Positions 44,519 through 52,101 of a DNA stretch of 64,000 bases are shown piece by piece. The notes under the pieces were generated by a model. It was not told where the DNA came from, searched no databases, and saw only the letters and a program-made list of their open reading frames with translations. Position numbers and translations under genes: made by a program. The stretch comes from JBCAXA01 sp038749025 (GTDB lineage Bacteria; Pseudomonadota; Gammaproteobacteria; Steroidobacterales; Woeseiaceae), in NCBI GenBank assembly GCA_038749025.1, contig JBCDIL010000003.1, positions 124,001 to 188,000 on the forward strand, written 5' to 3'. Each line of letters starts with the position of its first letter. The first letter of the stretch is position 1.

Positions 44519-44675
44519 TTTTGTTTCATCCTGAAGCTAAGCGCTGCAGCTCGGTGACCGAAGAGCACCTAGTGCAACAGGATAGATCGCGGCAAACCAA
44601 TAAATTGTTAGCAGGCTTGTATTAGCGCGGGGCATGAAAACCCACGGGCGGAAACACCGATTGTTGCTATCTGCT

Positions 44676-45563
44676 CTATTGAGACTGGCGAACAAACTTG
44701 GCAATCAGCGCGTTCGTTTCGCTGGCTGCCGACCAAAAAGAAAGACCGCCAGCATCGGGCAATACCTCGACGGAGGCGCTGACTAGTCTGTCAATGACAG
44801 AAGTGATTTCGTCAAGCTTGGAGAATCGATTATCCGCGCCCTCGATAAACAGAACGGGTACGTCAATTGCGGGAATAAGATCTTCGTTGTTGGTTCGATG
44901 CTCACGAATTAAGGCGCGCACATAGTGCGGCACCATCATCGCAGACACTAACCAGCGCTGGCGATCCGCCTCACTCACCTGTGCCCCGGCCAATACGAGA
45001 TCGAGGTAGCTGTTCGTCCAAGCAAGCAAGGTATCGGCATTGGCGGAGTTCGAGCGTGCAATCTGCGCACGACGCTGCGGTGTATCCTCGCGCTCAACCG
45101 GCGGTACAAATCCCGCACTCGTACTAATGAGTACGATGCCCGCCACACGATCGGTGCCATAGTGCCGTATATAGTCCATGACGAAGTAACTGCCGTAGGA
45201 CCAGGTGACCAGCACCACTTTGTCGCTGTCGCTGTGATCGATCGCCGCCTTTACATCATCCGCCCACAAGGTTGTGGCTAGGTAGTTGTCGCGGTCGGTC
45301 GGCTTCGCAGAAGCTCCGTGACCGCGCATATCGACAGCGACCAGGTTGAACTCATCGGCCAGCTCGGAGCTAAATTGACGTTCCCAGTTCAGCGTACTCG
45401 CCAATAGGCCGTGCACGAATACGATTGAGGGGCCGGTCGTCCGTGCGTTAGCTGTGGCAACGATCTCCAGCCCACCACCGCCGATTAGGGTCGTTGTAGC
45501 CAGGTCGTTTGCCGTTGCGCTCCCGGCAACGATTAGAAGCAGTGCTAGGACACAAGCACGCAT
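44676..45563 (-). CDS. Secreted alpha/beta hydrolase
   Basis: 295 residues from the ATG at 45563 with GGGAG upstream. A signal peptide (CVLALLLIVAGSATA) suggests export to the periplasm. The fold shows the oxyanion motif FVHGLLAS near residue 50, DMRGHG near 80 and the nucleophile elbow WSYGS, where the usual first glycine is Thr (TWSYG). Ester or lactone hydrolysis is likely. It is divergent from the first DUF1838-like gene. Confidence 0.88.
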   Translation of the reverse strand: MRACVLALLLIVAGSATANDLATTTLIGGGGLEIVATANARTTGPSIVFVHGLLASTLNWERQFSSELADEFNLVAVDMRGHGASAKPTDRDNYLATTLWADDVKAAIDHSDSDKVVLVTWSYGSYFVMDYIRHYGTDRVAGIVLISTSAGFVPPVEREDTPQRRAQIARSNSANADTLLAWTNSYLDLVLAGAQVSEADRQRWLVSAMMVPHYVRALIREHRTNNEDLIPAIDVPVLFIEGADNRFSKLDEITSVIDRLVSASVEVLPDAGGLSFWSAASETNALIAKFVRQSQ

Positions 45564-45722
45564 CGATTTCTCCCAACGTCCATTAGTGGGTTGCATATTC
45601 ATCATTGTCGGGCAAATGGACCGCCGGTTTGAAATGCCCAGCAAGCATCCACTGATAAGACCGTTTTATAGGACAGTATCGGTGATCCTCGCTAAGCTGA
45701 CGGTACGACTCGGGAGGCGTAA

Positions 45723-46667
45723 ATGAACGACCAAGCACCCGCCGTCATCGATAGACGGCGTTTGTTCGCCTCACTAGGCGGTATCGCCGCCAGTGGTCTG
45801 GCGAGCGCAAGACTGAGCGCCGACGAACAAGCGGAGCCTGTTGAGCTATATGTTCCTACAAACATGCAGCGTGCGCTTCCTGCCGCAGCGCTAGAAAAAG
45901 AACGCGCCACATTCGCAACGCTTGCGCCGAATAACTTGGACGATCCAGCGAATGTTCGTCTCGCTCGGTTGAAGACCATCTACAGCTTAGTTGGCGACTA
46001 TGCATACACGACGGTTATCGCCAGACACTCGATGGTCCCGCTCCGCGGCACAGCTTTCGAGCTAGTCAATGAGATCGAGTTCAACGTTGCGTTTCTGACA
46101 ACGTCGATACCCAATGGTCACGACAAGCCACGGGTCGACGATAAGGGCAATCCCCTGTCGCTATACCTAAACGCGACGTTCAATCGAATTTTTCTCGACC
46201 CGCGAACACTGGAGCCGGTGCAGACAGTCACACTGCCGACTTCCGGCAAGACCTTGCGATTGCCGGATACGCAGTTCGCGTTCGGCATGCCGCTCGATAT
46301 TTCACCAGGTCAGGAAAAAGACTCGGCGTTGCAAGAAAGCATGCCACGCTACCAGCTCGGCGAGCACGTTGAGTTTGTTTCGATCACCGTACCGCCATCG
46401 ACACCGAATGCACCCCGAGTCGATACGTCGGTCTGGTCGACGGAGATTACGAAGCTACTGGACCCGACGACGCACCAGCTGGCCGCACGGTTCTCATACA
46501 CCGCATCCGCGGACGCCTCGCTGTTTCGGTGGAGCCAATTCGCCGCTGGCGACGGCATGCGCATTGTGACGGCTAAGTCCGGCTTCAAAACCAATAATAG
46601 CCAAGACATTCCGACTATCGCCACACAAACCATTTTGAATCGCTACCCAGAGCTGCTGCTCACCTAG
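45723..46667 (+). CDS. Exported DUF1838-like protein (copy 1)
   Basis: 314 residues, GGGAGG five bases before the ATG. The N-terminus has RRRLFASLGG, a Tat-like signal with a weak hydrophobic core. The body has IFLDPRTLEPVQTVTLPTSGKT near residue 160, equivalent to the DPxTxExxxxxxNPxTGK signature of DUF1838-type proteins. No catalytic residue is recognised. The next gene is a paralogue 28 nt downstream and a third lies opposite, so the three form a local family. Confidence 0.65.
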   Translation: MNDQAPAVIDRRRLFASLGGIAASGLASARLSADEQAEPVELYVPTNMQRALPAAALEKERATFATLAPNNLDDPANVRLARLKTIYSLVGDYAYTTVIARHSMVPLRGTAFELVNEIEFNVAFLTTSIPNGHDKPRVDDKGNPLSLYLNATFNRIFLDPRTLEPVQTVTLPTSGKTLRLPDTQFAFGMPLDISPGQEKDSALQESMPRYQLGEHVEFVSITVPPSTPNAPRVDTSVWSTEITKLLDPTTHQLAARFSYTASADASLFRWSQFAAGDGMRIVTAKSGFKTNNSQDIPTIATQTILNRYPELLLT

Positions 46668-46695
46668 CAGTCGGCCAGCCGATCCCGAGGAAACA

Positions 46696-47643
46696 ATGAA
46701 CGAGAAAAACGCAGAAATCGAATCACCCGAGCGGCGAGATATTCTCAAGTCGGTTAGTGCTGTAGCCGGATTAACCGCATTAGCGGGCGCTCTCGGTCCA
46801 ACGCGGCCAGCACTCGCGCAAGCCGCAGCAGGCGATACGCTGCCGAACGGTCTGCCGCGGTCCTCGTTGACAGCTGAACCGGCGGTCGTTGACTTCGACC
46901 GACCGCTCGACCTGTCGAACCTCAGTGACGCTTGGTACGCCAAAATCAAAGCCACCAACAATTTGCGCGGCGCCAAGAGCTACGTTGCCATGTTCTCGCG
47001 CGGCTACCTTTGCCCCCAAGGCACACCGGCGCAACCCACGTTCGGCCACTGTGGACTGTGGACCTGGCAGTTACAGGTTCCGACGCAAGAAGAGTTCCCC
47101 GATGCGCGTCCCGACTCGATGGTGCAACGCGCGTTGTATACCGGCGTCATCCTCGACCCTTACACCTTTGAGCCGGTCGACGAGATTAAGAACCCTGTTA
47201 CCGGTAAAACCGTCGCCGTTGAAGATTCAACGTTCGCGATGAACTTTCTTCTACACCCACAAGGTGGTGGCCGAGACCGCGATAACGAACGGTTTTTCAA
47301 CACCGAAACCCGCAAAGAGATTCCGCATGTACGCTTTGGGGATGAGGTTTCCTTCGTCCTCGCCGGCATCTTTCAAGGTGAAGGTAAGTATCAGCCGAGA
47401 ACGGATTCGTCGTGGTGGTCAACGAACTACAACGACTTGATCGATCCGGGCAAGCATTTCGTTGATACGCGCTACAACTTCACGGGCATCATGCGTGCAT
47501 GGGAGCGCAAGTGGCTCGGCATCGAGAAACCTGACATGACGCAACTATTGTGGAGCGTCGAAGGGAAGAAATTTAACGACGTCGGTAAGATGCCCGAGAT
47601 GATCGAGAAGTATGTCCTCGAGAAGTACCCCGATCGTATCTAG
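46696..47643 (+). CDS. Exported DUF1838-like protein (copy 2)
   Basis: 315 residues; GAGGAAA lies just before the ATG. The N-terminal signal RRDILKSVSAVAGLTALAG resembles a Tat signal. Motifs are GVILDPYTFEPVDEIKNPVTGK near residue 150 and WSVEGKKFNDVGKMP near the C-terminus; the latter matches the C-terminal GxKxxxxxELP pattern of copy 3. It has a central Cys-containing loop (CPQGTPAQPTFGHC) not seen in the others. It is in an operon with copy 1 and convergent with copy 3. Function unknown. Confidence 0.68.
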   Translation: MNEKNAEIESPERRDILKSVSAVAGLTALAGALGPTRPALAQAAAGDTLPNGLPRSSLTAEPAVVDFDRPLDLSNLSDAWYAKIKATNNLRGAKSYVAMFSRGYLCPQGTPAQPTFGHCGLWTWQLQVPTQEEFPDARPDSMVQRALYTGVILDPYTFEPVDEIKNPVTGKTVAVEDSTFAMNFLLHPQGGGRDRDNERFFNTETRKEIPHVRFGDEVSFVLAGIFQGEGKYQPRTDSSWWSTNYNDLIDPGKHFVDTRYNFTGIMRAWERKWLGIEKPDMTQLLWSVEGKKFNDVGKMPEMIEKYVLEKYPDRI

Positions 47644-47657
47644 CTACGGCGAATCGC

Positions 47658-48545
47658 CTACTCGATGATTGGCGACTCGAATACCGAAAAAGGGTCTTCT
47701 GCAATGTCGGGGTAATGCTCGGCCAGCAACTGTCGCGTCGATTTCGGCAACTCATTTAACGCGTTGAGCTTGCTGCCGCCAGCGCGTGTATAAAGACCAC
47801 CACGCGTACCGCCCATGTCCATCCACGGCAGCCAGTCGGAGAAGATCTCAAGCGTTAACGTGGCGGCGACCGACGCCTGCTCGCTCTCATTGAACTCGGA
47901 CAATCGACCGTAATAAGACAAAAACTCGGTCCCGTTAAAGCCGCGACTATCGAAGTCGTTAGGCGCCACCTCGATACGTTTCTCCAGCCGTAGCGAGACG
48001 CTGTCGCCGATGACGGTCGTGGGTAAAAACCGTTCGGCGATCGACACATTGCCGGACCCGTGCCCTTGGCGGACTCCTACTTGACTGTAGTAAGTGGTAA
48101 CGGGACGCGGCGCCGGCAAAAACACTTGCACATCTCGTCCTCGGTAGACGTTGCGCCACGTTGAAAGGTGCTCGCCACTCTGCAAATCTGTGTAAAAAAC
48201 CACTTCGAGGTTTTGCAGCCAAAAACCGCCTGCCTGTGTATGCATGATCCGCGTGAACACCGCCGTGTCGGTGTGCCAAAGCGGTGTGAGCGTGTTGTCC
48301 ACGCGTCCGAACTTCGTTCCGAGGATCGACCAAACCACGTCACTATCGGTATCAGCGAACGCTAGCTGACGAAACCAACGTTGCTGATCGCTAGGCAGCT
48401 CGACTGTTTGTTCGGGTTCGCCAGCCCATAGGGCAACGGTCGGTAGTACGCCCACCGACGCCGCAACCGACGCTAGCCATTGGCGACGCGACACGGTCGC
48501 AGGACCCCGTGAATGCCGCGGCAACCCATAAATTTGGCGTTTCAT
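47658..48545 (-). CDS. Exported DUF1838 family protein (copy 3)
   Basis: 295 residues from the ATG at 48545 (AAGG four bases upstream). The twin-arginine signal is clear: VSRRQWLASVAAS. Features of DUF1838 include FYTDLQSGEHLSTWRN near residue 115 and the C-terminal WLPWMDMGGTRGGLYTRAGGSK followed by LNELP. It is the best match of the three to the family. It lies opposite the other two and next to a divergent LysR gene that may control the cluster. Confidence 0.75.
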   Translation of the reverse strand: MKRQIYGLPRHSRGPATVSRRQWLASVAASVGVLPTVALWAGEPEQTVELPSDQQRWFRQLAFADTDSDVVWSILGTKFGRVDNTLTPLWHTDTAVFTRIMHTQAGGFWLQNLEVVFYTDLQSGEHLSTWRNVYRGRDVQVFLPAPRPVTTYYSQVGVRQGHGSGNVSIAERFLPTTVIGDSVSLRLEKRIEVAPNDFDSRGFNGTEFLSYYGRLSEFNESEQASVAATLTLEIFSDWLPWMDMGGTRGGLYTRAGGSKLNALNELPKSTRQLLAEHYPDIAEDPFSVFESPIIE

Positions 48546-48643
48546 AAAGCCTTGGCCCATACTCTACGAGCATAATAGCAGCGTTGGTCCATACGATCCT
48601 TGGCCTACAAACTAACGACAAACGCTGCAAGAGGGGACTGTGT

Positions 48644-49558
48644 ATGCATTTCGAAATAAAGCAGCTGCGGCACTTCGTCTGTGTTGTCGACACCGGCAAC
48701 ATAACACGCGCGGCGGAACAGCAATTCATCACACAGCCCGCACTAACGCGCAGCATTCGGAACATGGAAGAGCGCGTCGGCGGTCTGTTGTTGAACCGGA
48801 GCTCGCGCTCGACGACGCCGACCGAAGCCGGCAAGGTGCTGTACCGGTATGCCAAGCTCATCATCAATCAAGCTGAGCTCGCGGTGCAGGATGTTCGTGC
48901 GATATCGAACGGCGAGAAGGGCCATGTGCACGTCGGCATTGCCGCTTTGTTTGCCCCGTCGTTGATCACGCACCTAATCCCGCACTTATCCGAGAAATTC
49001 CCTGGTTTAAACGTTCGGATCTCCGAGGGCTTCTTTGAGGACCTGGTTTCCAAGCTCAATGACGGCGAGATTGACGTGATCGTTTCGAACTTCCCTCCCG
49101 ATGCGGTCCCTCCCGATGTGACCCTAAAGCCGCTCTTCAGTATTCGCACAGAGTTCGTCGTCGGTGCATCGCACCCACTCGCAGGTAAATCGAAGGTATC
49201 GACGGAGGACCTGCGCAGCGCAAATTGGGCGATCGTCAAACAACCGCATATCGTCGATTTTCTAACCCGGTATTTTGCCCATGACTCACTACCACCGGTG
49301 ACAGTCGCTGTCGAAGCGAGCTCGCTCGCCACGCTGAAGACGCTGGTTATGATGGGCAAATACGTCGCTATGTTGCCACGGCGCTGGATCGTCAAAGAAA
49401 TCGAGGCTGGCGAGCTGTTCGTGTTGCGGCGCGACGAGGGGGCTTTGGTTAGAGAAGCCGGATTGATACTCCGCAAAGCCGATACGCAACGGCCTGCCGT
49501 CGAGAACGTGATCCCGGTGATCGAGGAGGCCTGCTTGAGCTGGCAGGCAGATCGCTAG
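48644..49558 (+). CDS. LysR-family transcriptional regulator
   Basis: 304 residues from the ATG at 48644 (GAGGGG seven bases upstream). The DNA-binding domain is residues 1-65 (QLRHFVCVVDTGNITRAAEQQFITQPALTRS). The effector domain has the same layout as the LysR at 41250-42179 (VxxxGYFEDLLRLINEGE versus ISEGFFEDLVSKLNDGE), suggesting paralogues that sense related ligands. It is divergent from DUF1838 copy 3 over a 98-bp gap and followed by the FAD monooxygenase on the same strand. Confidence 0.92.
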   Translation: MHFEIKQLRHFVCVVDTGNITRAAEQQFITQPALTRSIRNMEERVGGLLLNRSSRSTTPTEAGKVLYRYAKLIINQAELAVQDVRAISNGEKGHVHVGIAALFAPSLITHLIPHLSEKFPGLNVRISEGFFEDLVSKLNDGEIDVIVSNFPPDAVPPDVTLKPLFSIRTEFVVGASHPLAGKSKVSTEDLRSANWAIVKQPHIVDFLTRYFAHDSLPPVTVAVEASSLATLKTLVMMGKYVAMLPRRWIVKEIEAGELFVLRRDEGALVREAGLILRKADTQRPAVENVIPVIEEACLSWQADR

Positions 49559-49703
49559 CGTCTCCCGAGTACTCGAGCATAGATCTTACGTATCAATGCA
49601 TACATGACTGACATTGGATTCGTGGCGAAACCGTCAGGCACGATCAGCTTTTCGGTGATTGGGCGCTGCGCCAACCGCGCAGTGGTTGCCGACGCGGTAT
49701 ACG

Positions 49704-50906
49704 GTGTTGCAAAAAACAGATGTCATTATTGTAGGTGCTGGTCCGTCTGGAACCGTCGCTGCATATCGGCTTGCCCGCGCTGGGTTTTCAGTAACGACAT
49801 TAGAGGCAGAAGCGACCTGCGCCGAAGACTTACGTGCATCGACCGTTCATCCGCCAACACTGGAAATGTTCGACGAACTCGGCATCGTCGACGATCTAAT
49901 AGCGCAAGGCCTGAAAACACCCGTCTACCACTTCCGCGATAGGCAGTCGGGCGAGTTTATTGCGTTCGACTTCGACGAACTACGAGACGTTACGCCGTAT
50001 CCGTATCGATTGCAGTGCGAGCAATACAAGATCGCGCGGCTGCTGGCCGAGCGACTTGAACATGAATGCGGTCAACCCATCTGCTTTTCGCATCGCGTTA
50101 CCGGTGTACGGCAAACAACCGACGAGGTAACGGTTTCTGCGATATCGCCCGAAGGAGAATTGGAGCTAAGCGCTTCGTTTCTGATTGCTGCCGATGGTGG
50201 CGGCAGCGTTATCCGGAAGTCATTACAAGTGCCCTTCGAGGGGCTGACCTATCCCGAAAAGTTTTTGACCTTTAGCACCGACACGCCGCTCGATCGGTAC
50301 TTTGACGATTTCGCGTATGTGAATTACGTCGCCGACGCGCATGAGTGGGCGTCGATCATTCTGACGCCAAGCGGCTGGCGGGTGTTGGTGCCGGCCGATG
50401 GTGCTGCTGATGACGATGAGCTGACGGCTGACACCAACAAGAATCGTGTTTTCGGCAATCTAATCGGTGAAACCGACGCGGTCAAAACGCATCACCGAAC
50501 GGTTTACCAAGTGAATCAACGCGTCGCCGCCCGATACGACCATGGGCGTATCGCTCTCGCGGGCGATGCCGCGCATGTGCATAACCCGCTTGGCGGATTT
50601 GGCATGAATAGCGGCATTCACGACGTATGGAACATCACCGGAAAAATAATCAAGATTCTAGAAACCAGAATAAATGGGGCGAGTGCGTTCGCCCACTACG
50701 ACCGGCAGCGGCGAACCATCATGCAGAATTTTGTGCAGGCTCAAACCGCTGTAAACAAAGCCTATATGGATGTGGGGTCAGAGGCCGGCTATCGGGAAAA
50801 GCGAAAAGAACTAGAAAATACGGCTGCCGACCCGCAACGCCGTCGCCAGTACTTGTTACAGCAGTCAATGATTGCGAGTCGAGCCGAGGAAGCGGCTATC
50901 GCTTAG
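49704..50906 (+). CDS. FAD-dependent aromatic monooxygenase (MhpA-like)
   Basis: About 400 residues. FAD-binding GAGPSGTVAAYRLARAG lies at the N-terminus, the DG motif (AADGGGSVIRKSL) near residue 165 and the second FAD motif ALAGDAAHVHNPLGGFGMNSG near 285. This is the group of phenol, resorcinol and 3-(3-hydroxyphenyl)propionate hydroxylases. No ATG is available: GTG at 49704 or TTG at 49707 are the best starts, neither with a good ribosome-binding site. An in-frame stop bounds the N-terminus at 49656. It is in an operon with the NmrA-like gene. Confidence 0.87.
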   Translation: MLQKTDVIIVGAGPSGTVAAYRLARAGFSVTTLEAEATCAEDLRASTVHPPTLEMFDELGIVDDLIAQGLKTPVYHFRDRQSGEFIAFDFDELRDVTPYPYRLQCEQYKIARLLAERLEHECGQPICFSHRVTGVRQTTDEVTVSAISPEGELELSASFLIAADGGGSVIRKSLQVPFEGLTYPEKFLTFSTDTPLDRYFDDFAYVNYVADAHEWASIILTPSGWRVLVPADGAADDDELTADTNKNRVFGNLIGETDAVKTHHRTVYQVNQRVAARYDHGRIALAGDAAHVHNPLGGFGMNSGIHDVWNITGKIIKILETRINGASAFAHYDRQRRTIMQNFVQAQTAVNKAYMDVGSEAGYREKRKELENTAADPQRRRQYLLQQSMIASRAEEAAIA

Positions 50907-50959
50907 TCAATGCGGCCTGCATCCAACAACAAGAGTTTCGATCGAAGGAGAATGCGCCA

Positions 50960-51817
50960 ATGCAGGTCTTACTAACCGCCGCCAATGGACGCACCGGACG
51001 GGCGATATTAGCAGCACTGGTCGCAACCGGTACGGCGGTAAAAGTCTTCATTCGCGACGCGTCACAGTGGCCGGAACTCGAAGCACTCGGCGCTCACTCG
51101 CATGCGGTTGGCGACATGCAGGATAAGGCATCGATTGATAAAGCCGTTACCGGGTGCGATACCGTTATCCATATCGGTCCACCGATGCATCCGAACGAGG
51201 TTGAGATTACCGAGCGCATCGTCTCGGCTGCCCTATCGGGCGGCGTCGAACGGTTTGTCTATTACTCGGTGATGCATCCGTTGCGCCGCGAGGTTCGGCA
51301 CCACCGCTTGAAGCTGGACGCAGAAGAGAACTTAATCGAGTCGGGCATTCCGTACACGATCGTACAGCCGTCTCGGTACATGCAGCACTTGGTACCGATC
51401 TGGAAGCAGGTGGTTAGGAACGGCATTCACTCAATGCCGTTTTCGATCGAAAAACGCTTTAACGTGGTCGATCTTCGAGACCTAGCCGATGCCACGGCCG
51501 CGGTGGCCACCCAGGACGGTCATGAGTATGCGACCTATGAGTTAGCTGGCCCGCAAGCGCTCAGTCAAAAGGACATGGCAGCAACGATTGCTGACATTCT
51601 CGGTCAGCCGGTAAAAGCCGTTGCACTCGATCTCGACACGATGGAGCAAAAAGCACGCGCGGCGGGCGCCAGCGACGATCGGATCGAGCAAATGCTCACG
51701 ATGAATCGGCATTACGACGCGCACGGCTTTCTCGGCAACGCGAATGTCCTGCATTGGCTACTCCGTCGAGAGCCGACCACGTTTCGCGCCTACGTCGAAT
51801 GGCTGGCTAGTCAGTAG
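50960..51817 (+). CDS. NmrA-like NAD(P)-binding protein
   Basis: 285 residues from the ATG at 50960 (GAAGGAG nine bases upstream; the long open frame upstream is a shadow of the monooxygenase). The Rossmann motif is AANGRTGRAIL. GCDTVIHIGPPMHPNE near residue 65 and SGIPYTIVQPSRYMQ near 130 are typical of the NmrA/azoreductase-like group. It lies 53 nt after the FAD monooxygenase, so it may supply a quinone-reducing or redox-sensing step. Related in type to the protein at 38731. Confidence 0.88.
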   Translation: MQVLLTAANGRTGRAILAALVATGTAVKVFIRDASQWPELEALGAHSHAVGDMQDKASIDKAVTGCDTVIHIGPPMHPNEVEITERIVSAALSGGVERFVYYSVMHPLRREVRHHRLKLDAEENLIESGIPYTIVQPSRYMQHLVPIWKQVVRNGIHSMPFSIEKRFNVVDLRDLADATAAVATQDGHEYATYELAGPQALSQKDMAATIADILGQPVKAVALDLDTMEQKARAAGASDDRIEQMLTMNRHYDAHGFLGNANVLHWLLRREPTTFRAYVEWLASQ

Positions 51818-52101
51818 AGTGTGCTAGCGCCGACTCTGACCATCATCAACGCCATATTCGGCTAAGGCTCTACTCCTTCGTTACTAGCTAGTCGCTTACC
51901 GGTGCCACAAATACGCACTGGCGCAAAGCCGTTGATATTGCAAATACACCCCTCACCGGCCACATGATTTGCGGGTATGACCTGATGCTATCTCAGCATC
52001 AAGTACGTATTGGCGATTACTTATAGTGGCTTTGGGTTCTGATGCGGGAGTGCACAACTGTGTTTCATCGAGGTCGGCTTTCAGAGAAGCAAACAAATAA
52101 A
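51818..52101. other. Upstream region of the third TonB receptor
   Basis: No gene is seen except for a 20-codon in-frame extension of the receptor from 52042. The region is more AT-rich than its surroundings and carries the dyad at 51983-52001. No convincing sigma-70 promoter could be fixed by eye. Confidence 0.5.
51983..52001. promoter_or_regulatory. Perfect dyad upstream of the third TonB receptor
   Basis: TGATGCT-ATCTC-AGCATCA, 7-bp arms and a 5-nt spacer, 101 bp before the receptor ATG. Its position fits an operator for control of the receptor; the binding protein is unknown. Confidence 0.45.
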
